Assembly: GCA_027013225.1 (NCBI GenBank)
Contig: JALUXU010000005.1
Coordinates: 35,915-99,914 of the forward strand
Source: Acidihalobacter sp.
GTDB taxonomy: Bacteria; Pseudomonadota; Gammaproteobacteria; DSM-5130; Acidihalobacteraceae
Direction: 5' to 3'
Length of the DNA stretch: 64,000 nucleotides
The notes beneath the pieces were generated by a model. That model was not told the origin of the DNA, searched no databases, and saw only the letters and a list, made by a program, of their open reading frames with translations. The translations under genes were made by a program, and so were the position numbers. Positions 1 through 7,887 of the stretch are shown here, piece after piece (position 1 is the stretch's first letter; each line of letters starts with the position of its first letter).

Positions 1-1882
1 CGAGTTGAATATCGGGATCAGGCTCCTCCCCGCGTATGCCGGCTCGACGCAGGGCTTCAACGCGTACGCCCTGGGCGGAGAAATCGAAATTCCTCAACGT
101 CTTGCCGATGGCGGTGCTGTTGCCATGTAATGTGACGCTGTGCAGCGCTTCGCGCAGCTGTTCGCTTTCGCCCTGGAAACGTCCGCGCAAACTACGGTAG
201 CGGTCGGCGCGCTCACGTTCGATTAGTTCGTCGATCTCATCTTCGGCCACATCGAGCCGGCGCAACAATATACGCGCCAGCAGCAGACTGGATTCAAAAA
301 TTTCCGGGATGATATCGGTGGCGCCGGCGTGTTCCAGCCTTTCGATGTCTTTTTCTTCTAATGTACGTACCAGAATGGGAATGTCACCACGGCGTTTGCG
401 TGCTTCTTCGACAATGCGCTCAGCGGTATGAGCATCGGCGAAAGTCACCACCAGCATGCGCGCTCGCATGAGGCCCGCGGCGCGAAGAATTTCTCCATGC
501 GTGCTGTCGCCATAGAAAACGTGTTCACCGGCTTCCCAGGCATCGCGGATGATATAGGGATCAAGATCCAGCGCCACATACTCAATGCCTTCGGCACGCA
601 GGAAGCGGGCGAGATTTTGGCCAACGCGACCAAATCCGCAAAGAATGACGTGATCGCTGATTTCGCGTGCGGCCCAGCCAAGTTCACGCGTCTGGTTAAC
701 GCGGCGTTTAATATGGCTGTGCGCGAACAAGACTTTGGAAATGGGGTCGTTGTAACGTAACAGTAGTGGCGCAACAGCCATGCTCAGGATCACTGTGGCC
801 AAAATAGCTTGGCTGTTAGATGCGTCCAGTAGTCCCCGGTTCAGCGCTAGTGCGAGGAGGGCAAAGCCGAATTCGCCGCCTTGAGCCAGCACCATGCCGG
901 TGCGAAAAGCTACGCCTGACTCATAACCCGCCCAACGAGTCAGGCCCATGATCAACAGCCCTTTTCCCAGGATTAGGCCCAATAGCATGATCAGAACCCA
1001 TTGCCACATTTCCAATACGGCGCGAGGATCGAGTTGCAAGCCGATGCTGACGAAAAAAACGCCCATCAGCACGTCACGGAAAGCACGTATTTCAGTTTCG
1101 ATCTGATGGCGATACTCGGTTTCGCTGAGCATCATTCCGGCGAGGAAAGCGCCCAAGGCCAGCGATAAACCCAGCGAATAGGTCACAGAGGCCGCAGCGA
1201 GCGTCACCATAAGCACGTTGAGCGTGAATAATTCGCCTGAGTGTGAAGCAGCTACAAACTGAAACCAGGGCCGCATGATCCAACGGCCAGCAGCAAGCAT
1301 GATGCCCAGCGCAAGCAATCCCTTGGCGAGTGCGAAAGCGAGTTGCCACCAGATTCCTTCCAGCTCGCCGCTCGCGAGAATGGGAATGGCCACTAGAAAA
1401 GGCACTACCGCTAAATCCTGAAACAGCAGGATGCCCAGCGCCAAGCGACCGTGGCGGGAATGCAATTCGAGCTGTTCATCGAGTTGCTTGACTACAATAG
1501 CCGTCGATGACATGGCGAGTGCGCCGCCAGCCACGATAGCGCCCGCCCAACCAATCCCTGAAAGCCACGCTACCAGCGCGCCGATGAGGCTGGAAAACAA
1601 AACCTGAGCGCCGCCGAGGCCAACAACCACCTGGCGCATCGACCAGAATTGCCGAATGGAAAATTCCAGGCCAATGCTAAACAGCAGGAAAACAACGCCG
1701 ATTTCAGCCAGCAAATGAATGAACGCACTTTCATCTATCAGTCCCAAAGCGTGAGGACCGACGGCGAGTCCGACGGCAAGATAGCCGATGATGGAGGACA
1801 AGTGGAAGCGACGAACCAAGGCGACCGCCACCACAGAACTGGCAAGAAGGACGAGAACGCTTTGGATGATGTGCTCGTTCAA
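1..1882 (-). CDS. KefB/KefC-type CPA2 cation:proton antiporter (3' end outside window)
   Basis: The ORF track misses this gene because it runs off the left edge. Reading the minus strand from a TTG at 1882 gives an unbroken frame of about 627 codons. It starts LNEHIIQSVLVLL and continues through an Na+/H+-exchanger-like membrane domain with stretches such as GVVFLLFSIGLEFS and LFQDLAVVPFLVAIP. An NAD-binding RCK/TrkA-N domain follows, with the Rossmann motif GFGRVGQN near residue 410, and the beginning of a TrkA-C domain is reached at the edge. This layout is that of glutathione-gated or related K+/H+ antiporters of the inner membrane, which acidify the cytoplasm during electrophile or osmotic stress. 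A GAGG eight bases upstream supports the TTG start; no ATG fits better. Subtype and ion are inferred from family only. Confidence 0.85.
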   Translation of the reverse strand, partial: MNEHIIQSVLVLLASSVVAVALVRRFHLSSIIGYLAVGLAVGPHALGLIDESAFIHLLAEIGVVFLLFSIGLEFSIRQFWSMRQVVVGLGGAQVLFSSLIGALVAWLSGIGWAGAIVAGGALAMSSTAIVVKQLDEQLELHSRHGRLALGILLFQDLAVVPFLVAIPILASGELEGIWWQLAFALAKGLLALGIMLAAGRWIMRPWFQFVAASHSGELFTLNVLMVTLAAASVTYSLGLSLALGAFLAGMMLSETEYRHQIETEIRAFRDVLMGVFFVSIGLQLDPRAVLEMWQWVLIMLLGLILGKGLLIMGLTRWAGYESGVAFRTGMVLAQGGEFGFALLALALNRGLLDASNSQAILATVILSMAVAPLLLRYNDPISKVLFAHSHIKRRVNQTRELGWAAREISDHVILCGFGRVGQNLARFLRAEGIEYVALDLDPYIIRDAWEAGEHVFYGDSTHGEILRAAGLMRARMLVVTFADAHTAERIVEEARKRRGDIPILVRTLEEKDIERLEHAGATDIIPEIFESSLLLARILLRRLDVAEDEIDELIERERADRYRSLRGRFQGESEQLREALHSVTLHGNSTAIGKTLRNFDFSAQGVRVEALRRAGIRGEEPDPDIQL

Positions 1883-2371
1883 GGAAAAAACCTCACAACT
1901 CCAGCAGTCGGTGTGGGTATGACCGTTCTTGGAGCTGTTTTCGGCGATTCCGGCAAACCTTGGCTCAGAAGCCTCTAAATGCGGGAATGGCGTGAATAAG
2001 CCGGGAAAGTCTGAGTCCCCAGTATCTGCTAGTGTATCAGGCTTGGATTCGCCGATATGCGAAAGCCATCTCTGACTTATTGGTAGCGTAACGCCGCCCT
2101 TTGACGACCAATAGGGGATTGCACGCAGAGTTTCTGCGATATCGAACTGGCAAGGATTGAGCGCATCGAGCAGGAGCTGATCGCTAATAATTCTTGTTTA
2201 TCGATTGACAACGAAACCCAAGCTGCCTTAAGTGGGGTACGCGCAAGCGCCGGTCTGGGCGTCCTCAAGTGAGAGTGCCTTCCTTATCGATGGTTTGCTC
2301 GATGCGGTTGGAAGTCTCTTGAGAACGCCCATCTCGGCGCGAATATCAGGTCGTAAGTATGGATCCTTGAG
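1883..2371. other. Intergenic region without a supported gene
   Basis: About 490 bases between the antiporter start and the end of the betaine-binding protein gene. A plus-strand frame at 2105-2272 is open for 55 codons and reads helix-like (IELARIERIEQELIANN), but it has no ATG or ribosome binding site and may be a gene remnant. The 63-codon minus-strand ORF at 2077-2268 has no family resemblance. The region must hold the antiporter promoter, but I could not point to one. Confidence 0.5.
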
Positions 2372-3235
2372 TTAGGAAACCCAGCTGTTAACGAGCTTGG
2401 GGTGCGCCTTGATCCATTTTTCAACGGCAACCTTCACCGGCGTGCCGTTCTTGACTTCGAGCATCAGCGCGGAGAGCTGCTGGCGCGGAATCTCGAAGCG
2501 GTTGAAGAACCAGAACACCTGCTCCGACTTGTGGTACAGCTCGGGGTTGACTACGTTCTGGATATAACCGCCGGTGCCGTATATGTGCTTGGGGTCTTTC
2601 AGGAACTTGATGTCGAACTTGGCCCACATCCACATCGGCGTCCATGCGGTGACGGCGATCCACTGCTTGTTCTTGATCGCCCGCTGCAGCTGCGCGGTCA
2701 TGGCGGCGGTAGAGCTGGTTTGCAGATGGAAGCTCTTCAGTCCGTAGGCCTTGATGGCTTTCTTGGTGTTCATGTTGATGCCGGCACCGGCGCCTACGCC
2801 AACGATACGGTCGTTAAATTTGGCGGCGTATTTTTCTAGCCCGGCAATGGTGTTGACCGGTACGTACTTGGGCACGGCGATGCCCAGTTTGGTGCCCATG
2901 ACGTTGGGCCCCATCAGGATCACCTTGTTCCAGACTTTCTGGTAATAGAATTTATGAGTGGTGGGGAGCCAAGCCGTGAGCATGGCATCGGTATGTCCGC
3001 TGGCCACGGCTTCCCACATGGGGCCGGCGGCGGAGGCGACCATGTCCACGGAATTGCCCAGCCGCTGTTTGATCACGGTGGCGGCCAGGGTGGTGGTGAT
3101 AACGCTGGACGGCCAGCTCTGTACATAACCGATTTTGATAGCCGGCTTGTCGCCTGCATACGCGCTCGACAACGCGCCCACGGAAAGGCCGGCGGCTGCC
3201 AGCAGAGTAATGGCGATGCGTTTAAATTTTTTCAT
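2372..3235 (-). CDS. proX: Glycine betaine/proline ABC transporter, periplasmic substrate-binding protein (OpuAC/ProX family)
   Basis: Periplasmic receptor of an osmoprotectant importer. The start is MKKFKRIAIT at 3235, preceded by AAAGGAG at good spacing, not the upstream ATG of the ORF track. Residues 1-26 form a signal peptide ending SSAYA. The mature part carries OpuAC-family sequence (KIGYVQSWPSS, AWLPTTHKFYYQKVW, VTAWTPMWMWAKF) with several Trp residues of the kind that form the aromatic cage for quaternary ammonium ligands. It is unusually basic: I count roughly 32 Lys/Arg against about 13 Asp/Glu, typical of periplasmic proteins of acidophiles. It is the last gene of the proVWX operon, starting one base after the permease stop. 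Exact ligand (betaine, proline betaine, choline) is not determined. Confidence 0.88.
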   Translation of the reverse strand: MKKFKRIAITLLAAAGLSVGALSSAYAGDKPAIKIGYVQSWPSSVITTTLAATVIKQRLGNSVDMVASAAGPMWEAVASGHTDAMLTAWLPTTHKFYYQKVWNKVILMGPNVMGTKLGIAVPKYVPVNTIAGLEKYAAKFNDRIVGVGAGAGINMNTKKAIKAYGLKSFHLQTSSTAAMTAQLQRAIKNKQWIAVTAWTPMWMWAKFDIKFLKDPKHIYGTGGYIQNVVNPELYHKSEQVFWFFNRFEIPRQQLSALMLEVKNGTPVKVAVEKWIKAHPKLVNSWVS

Positions 3236-3236
3236 T

Positions 3237-4100
3237 TCATAGGCTCCTTTTCTTTTTGCCAATTGCTTGAGTAAGGCGATCGAGAATGATCGCCAGGATA
3301 ACGACGGCTAGGCCGCCAACGAACCCCTTCCCCACGTCGAGCTGGGTGATCCCTTCGAGGACGACGTTCCCTAGGCCCCCGGCGCCGATCATGGCGGCGA
3401 TGACCACCATGGATAGGCTGAGCATGATCGACTGGTTGACGCCGGCCATGATCGAGGGCAAGGCGTTCGGCAGCTGGATCTTGATCAGCATTTGCCACCA
3501 GGTGGCGCCGAAGGCATTGCCCGCCTCCACCAGTTCGGCGGGTACCTGACGTATCCCCAGAGTGGTCAGGCGGATCAGGGGGGGAAGAGCGAAAATCACG
3601 GTGGAAATGGCACCCGGAACGAGGCCTAGACCGAAAAAAATGACGGCCGGCACCAGGTACACGAAGGCCGGCATGGTCTGCATGACATCGAGAATCGGCC
3701 GCAGGATGCGATCTGCGATCTCGCTGCGCCCGCCGAGGATGCCGAGCGGTAATCCCAGCACGATGACCATGATTTCTGAAGCCAGGACCAGCGCCAGGGT
3801 GTCGATCAAAGCGATCCAGTACCCGAGGTTGAGCACCAACAACAGGCCTAGAATGCTAAACAGGGCCAGTCCCCAGGCGCCTTTGCGGCGCCAGCCGAGC
3901 AGGGAGACGGCAAGTACCGCCACCAGGGCGATGAACAGCAGCGGGGGGATGGCGAGCAGGCCGTTGCGCAGGCTGGCGATCAAAAAATGCACGCCGGCGG
4001 TGATGGCATTGAAGGCCGAGGCATAGTTGTTGGTCAGGGCGTTGACCCCGTTGCTGACCCATTGGCCGATGGGCAAGGGGGAGCCGAGTTGATAACTCAT
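3237..4100 (-). CDS. proW: Glycine betaine/proline ABC transporter permease (ProW/OpuAB family)
   Basis: Inner-membrane subunit of the osmoprotectant importer. I start it at MSYQLGSPLPIGQ (4100), with GAGGAAA upstream; the 39 extra residues of the ORF track are low-complexity Arg/Pro sequence and not conserved. The protein (287 aa) has several hydrophobic helices and a typical importer coupling loop around residues 170-190 (ELVEAGNAFGATWWQMLIKI), followed by ALPSIMAGVNQSIMLSLSMVVIAAMIGAGGLG, characteristic of ProW. The gene sits 13 bases after the ATPase gene and ends directly before proX, so the three form one transcription unit ordered ATPase-permease-receptor. Confidence 0.92.
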   Translation of the reverse strand: MSYQLGSPLPIGQWVSNGVNALTNNYASAFNAITAGVHFLIASLRNGLLAIPPLLFIALVAVLAVSLLGWRRKGAWGLALFSILGLLLVLNLGYWIALIDTLALVLASEIMVIVLGLPLGILGGRSEIADRILRPILDVMQTMPAFVYLVPAVIFFGLGLVPGAISTVIFALPPLIRLTTLGIRQVPAELVEAGNAFGATWWQMLIKIQLPNALPSIMAGVNQSIMLSLSMVVIAAMIGAGGLGNVVLEGITQLDVGKGFVGGLAVVILAIILDRLTQAIGKKKRSL

Positions 4101-4113
4101 GGCGACAGTTTCC

Positions 4114-5355
4114 TCAGGCCTGTTGTGCTTGTGGCGCCGATGGCTGGTCGGGGGCGTCTTCCTCACTCGGCATTTGCGCCAGGGCGGCGAGCAGCGTGCT
4201 TTTGTCGACGATGCCAATGACGCGCTCTTTGGCGTCCAGAATCACCACCGGCGAGCCCTGTTCGGTGACCAGGCCGATCAGTTCGCCGAGCTTGGTTTCC
4301 GGGGTCGCGGTTGGCAAGGTGTGCAAACTATCCGGATCGAGGCGTTTGCGATCGCGTTGGCTGATGACGCTGTCGAGGCCGATATAGCCATGCAGGCGGC
4401 GCGCACTGTCGACGACGACCAGTCCGCCGAAGCCGCTGCGCTCCATTTTGAGCAGCAAGGTGCACGACGCATCCTGGGGATGGGCCGTGACCGTCGGGTG
4501 CCGCATGATCTGGCTGGCGGTGAGCACCTGGGTGCGGTCCGCGCCTTCGACGAAGGCGGAAACGTAGTCGTCTGCCGGCTGGGCGATGATTTCTTCCGGC
4601 GTGCCAACCTGAATCAGCCTGCCGTTGCGCATGATCGCGATCCGGCCGCCCAGTTTCAGCGCTTCATCCAGGTCGTGGGACACGAACACGATGGTCTTTC
4701 CCAGCCGGTCCTGGATTTCCAGCAGGTCGTCCTGCAATTGGCTGCGTATCAAGGGATCGAGCGCGCTGAATGCCTCGTCCATGAGCAGGATTTCTGGGTC
4801 CACGGCCAGCGCGCGCGCCAGGCCGACCCGTTGCTGCATGCCCCCGGACAGTTCGGCCGCAAAACTGGATTCATAGCCGCCAAGGCCTACGGTGTCGATG
4901 ACTTCCTGCGCGCGCTGTTGCCGCTGTGCCTTGGGCACGCCCTGGATTTCCAGCCCGAATTCCACGTTGCCCATGACCGTGCGATGCGGCAACAGGGCGA
5001 AGTTCTGGAAGACCATCCCGAACTTGCGCCGGCGCAGTTCGCGCAAGGGCTTGGTGGGCAGGCGGGTAATGTCTTGGCCGTCAATGTAAACCTTGCCGGC
5101 ATTGGGCTGGTGCAGACGATTGATCAGGCGCAACAGGGTCGATTTGCCGCTGCCGGACAGCCCCATGATAACGAAGATCTCCCCGCTCATGATTTCCAGG
5201 GAGACATCGAACACGCCGACCGTCGCCGCGTACTGACGCTGCACCTCGGTCTTGCTCAGACCGCGGCTCAGGGCCTCCATGGCGCGCTCGGCCTGGCGGC
5301 CGAAGACTTTGCTGACATTTTCGAGGCGTATTCTGGCTCCGGGTTCTGAAGTCAC
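4114..5355 (-). CDS. proV: Glycine betaine/proline ABC transporter ATPase with CBS domains (ProV/OpuAA family)
   Basis: ATP-hydrolysing subunit of the importer. Walker A GLSGSGKS lies at residues 65-72, the signature LSGGMQQR at 169-176 and Walker B ILLMDEAFSALD at 189-200. The N-terminal extension before Walker A (RAMEALSRGLSKTEVQ) is typical of ProV/OpuAA. Residues about 275-395 form a tandem CBS module (IMRHPTVTAHPQDASCTLLLKMERSGFGGLVVVD and GSPVVILDAKERVIGIVDKSTLLAAL), which in OpuA-type transporters senses ionic strength or cyclic-di-AMP. First gene of the proVWX operon. At 413 aa it has the expected length. Confidence 0.94.
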   Translation of the reverse strand: MTSEPGARIRLENVSKVFGRQAERAMEALSRGLSKTEVQRQYAATVGVFDVSLEIMSGEIFVIMGLSGSGKSTLLRLINRLHQPNAGKVYIDGQDITRLPTKPLRELRRRKFGMVFQNFALLPHRTVMGNVEFGLEIQGVPKAQRQQRAQEVIDTVGLGGYESSFAAELSGGMQQRVGLARALAVDPEILLMDEAFSALDPLIRSQLQDDLLEIQDRLGKTIVFVSHDLDEALKLGGRIAIMRNGRLIQVGTPEEIIAQPADDYVSAFVEGADRTQVLTASQIMRHPTVTAHPQDASCTLLLKMERSGFGGLVVVDSARRLHGYIGLDSVISQRDRKRLDPDSLHTLPTATPETKLGELIGLVTEQGSPVVILDAKERVIGIVDKSTLLAALAQMPSEEDAPDQPSAPQAQQA

Positions 5356-5447
5356 TTCGTATCCAGGGTCGATATCAGCCGTTTACCATAACGCATCGCT
5401 GGCGGCAAAGCAAAATCACGCATAGGAACAATGGATTGCAATCGCCT

Positions 5448-7622
5448 TCAAAGCGATTCCAGTTTCGCGTAGGCGAGCACCAGCCATTTGCTGCCATGGC
5501 GGGCGAAGTTCACCTCCACTCGCGCCTGCGGACCTTGGCCTTCATAATTGATGACCACGCCTTCGCCGAAGGTGGGATGGCGCACGCGCTGACCCACGCT
5601 CAATCCGCTGGGCGCGTCGTCAAGCGGTAGGGGGCGGGGTGCTTGTGGTCGTTTCCAGGACGCGTGGTTGATCTGCGGCCGCGAGCGGACTTCTTCGAGC
5701 AGCGATTCCGGGATTTCGCTCAGGAAGCGCGAGGGCGCGTTGTAGATCTGCTGCCCATGCAGACGTCGGGTTTCCGCGGCGGTGAGAATCAGGCGTCGGC
5801 GGGCGCGGGTGATGCCGACATAGCATAGCCGACGCTCCTCTTCCATGCGGCTGGGCTCCTCGCTAGACATGCGGTGCGGAAACAGGCCTTCTTCCATGCC
5901 GCACATGAACACCAGCGGGAATTCCAGACCCTTGGCCGCATGCAAGGTCATGAGCTGAACGCAGTCTTCCCAGGCGGAGCCTTCGCCTTCGCCGGCTTCC
6001 AGCGCGGCATGGGCCAGGAAGGCATCGAGCAGGGTCATGCCCGCATGCGCTTCCGGATCGAAGCGGAAGCCGCCGGCGGCATTAGCGAGCTCCTCCAAAT
6101 TTTCCAGCCGCGCTTGCCCGCGTTCGCTCTTGTCTTTGCCGAAGTGGGCCTTGAGCCCCGAATCCTTGACCGCGAGTTCAACCTGTTGCGCCAATTCGAG
6201 ACCGTGTGATTTTTCCGACAATTTGTTGATCAGGTTGATAAACCCATTGAGCGCATTGGCGGCGCGGGTAGGCAGAGTATCGTCTTCAAGGATGGATATG
6301 GCAGCGCGCCACAGAGGCGTGTTCTGCGCCTTGGCGCGATCGCGCACAATCTGGAGGGTGCGTTCGCCGATGCCGCGGGTTGGCTGGTTGACCACGCGCT
6401 CGAAGGAGGCATCGTCGTCACGATGGGTCATGAGGCGCAGATAGGCCAGGGCATCCTTGATTTCCGCGCGTTCGAAAAAGCGCTGCCCGCCATAGACGCG
6501 ATAGGGGATGCCGCGCGCCACCAGCGCTTCTTCCAGCACCCGCGACTGAGCGTTGGAGCGGTAGAGCACACCGACATCGCTGCGCCTACCGCCGCCGGCG
6601 ACCCAGTCTTCGATTTGTTCGACGACGTAACGCGCCTCATCGAGATCGTTGTAGGCCAGATAGAAGCGCACCGTCTCACCGCGCGGGCCTTGTGCCCACA
6701 GCTGCTTGCCCAGACGGCCCCGGTTGTGGGCGATGACGGCGTTCGCAGCGTCCAGGATCGCGGGCGTGGAGCGGTAGTTCTGTTCCAGGCGCACGGTGAC
6801 GGTGCCGGGGAAATCTCGGGCGAATTCCTGAATATGCTCAATACGCGCGCCGCGCCAGCCATAGATGGACTGGTCGTCGTCGCCGACCGCGAACACCGGT
6901 GTGCGCTCGCCGGCCAGCAGCCGCAGCCAAGCGTATTGCAGGGCATTGGTGTCTTGGAATTCGTCGACCAAAAGGTGCCGGAAACGCTGCTGGTAATGGC
7001 GGCGCAGGACGTCGTTGTCGCGCAGCAGCTCGAGCGCGCGCAACAGCAACTCAGCGAAATCGACCACCCCCGCCTGCCGGCAGGCGGCCTCATAGGCGCT
7101 GTAGATGCGGATGAACTGGGCGTTTGCCGGATCGCCGGTGTCATCCAGGTGCTGGGGACGCAGGCCCTCGTCCTTGCGTGCATTGATGAACCATTGCGCC
7201 TGCCGCGGTGGCCAGCGAGCTTCGTCCAGCCCCAGTCCCCGCAGCACCCGCCGCACCATGCGCAGCTGGTCATCGTTGTCGAGGATCTGGAATGCCTGCG
7301 GCAGCCCCGCTTCTTGCCAGTGCTGGCGAAGCAAGCGATGGGCGAGGCCGTGGAAGGTGCCCAGCCACAGGCCGCCCGCCGGCATTCCCAGCAGGTTTTC
7401 CACGCGGGCGCGCATTTCCTGGGCGGCCTTGTTGGTGAAGGTCACGGCCAGCAGGCTGTAGGGCGACAGGCCCTCGACCCGAATCAGCCAGGCGATGCGA
7501 TGGGTGAGCACCCGGGTTTTGCCGCTGCCGGCTCCGGCAAGCACCAGCACCGAATTCATAGGGGCAGTGACGGCTTCGCGTTGGGCGGCGTTAAGGTCGC
7601 AAAGTAGGTCGGAGACATCCAT
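5448..7622 (-). CDS. uvrD: DNA helicase II (UvrD)
   Basis: Superfamily 1A 3'-5' helicase of nucleotide excision and mismatch repair. The start is set at MDVSDLLCDLNAAQREAV (7622), which matches the N-terminus of E. coli UvrD; the nine upstream residues of the ORF track are dropped. Motif I LAGAGSGKTRV is near residue 30, motif II LLVDEFQDTN near 220, QNYRSTPAIL and later helicase motifs follow, and LMTLHAAKGLEFPLVF and VGITRARRRL are the UvrD/Rep/PcrA motifs V-VI. The C-terminal GQRVRHPTFGEGVVINYEG domain favours UvrD over Rep. Length 724 aa. It is divergent from sucA and lies 92 bases upstream of proV on the same strand, with no visible link in function. Confidence 0.95.
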   Translation of the reverse strand: MDVSDLLCDLNAAQREAVTAPMNSVLVLAGAGSGKTRVLTHRIAWLIRVEGLSPYSLLAVTFTNKAAQEMRARVENLLGMPAGGLWLGTFHGLAHRLLRQHWQEAGLPQAFQILDNDDQLRMVRRVLRGLGLDEARWPPRQAQWFINARKDEGLRPQHLDDTGDPANAQFIRIYSAYEAACRQAGVVDFAELLLRALELLRDNDVLRRHYQQRFRHLLVDEFQDTNALQYAWLRLLAGERTPVFAVGDDDQSIYGWRGARIEHIQEFARDFPGTVTVRLEQNYRSTPAILDAANAVIAHNRGRLGKQLWAQGPRGETVRFYLAYNDLDEARYVVEQIEDWVAGGGRRSDVGVLYRSNAQSRVLEEALVARGIPYRVYGGQRFFERAEIKDALAYLRLMTHRDDDASFERVVNQPTRGIGERTLQIVRDRAKAQNTPLWRAAISILEDDTLPTRAANALNGFINLINKLSEKSHGLELAQQVELAVKDSGLKAHFGKDKSERGQARLENLEELANAAGGFRFDPEAHAGMTLLDAFLAHAALEAGEGEGSAWEDCVQLMTLHAAKGLEFPLVFMCGMEEGLFPHRMSSEEPSRMEEERRLCYVGITRARRRLILTAAETRRLHGQQIYNAPSRFLSEIPESLLEEVRSRPQINHASWKRPQAPRPLPLDDAPSGLSVGQRVRHPTFGEGVVINYEGQGPQARVEVNFARHGSKWLVLAYAKLESL

Positions 7623-7887
7623 GGTCGGGATTTTAGGGAAACGTGCCACGATTGGCTATGGAACCGGGGAATGCAGGCGGCCGCCGGTTTCGATCATCTT
7701 GGGTAAGGAGAGGTGATGACGGAATGGCTCCAGAATCGAGGCCGATAGCCATTAGCCGCGCAGGATTCAGTCTGGGCGCTAGGTTTTGCGCAGTCTTTAA
7801 TTTAAAAAAAGCCCCACGCCGGCTGAAAAGTGCTATAAGAAAAGCGAAGAGCGGCAAATCGAAACCGCAAGGGCAGCAAGAGACCTC

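Noticed and set aside
428-774. Track ORFs on both strands at 428-760 and 445-774
   Set aside because: They are out-of-frame shadows of the KefB/KefC-type gene, whose own frame is absent from the track because it leaves the window.
2105-2272. Open frame of 55 codons on the plus strand (IELARIERIEQEL...)
   Set aside because: No start codon or ribosome binding site and no family recognised; kept only as a possible remnant.
6423-7607. 394-codon plus-strand ORF
   Set aside because: Antisense shadow of uvrD with no recognisable domain.
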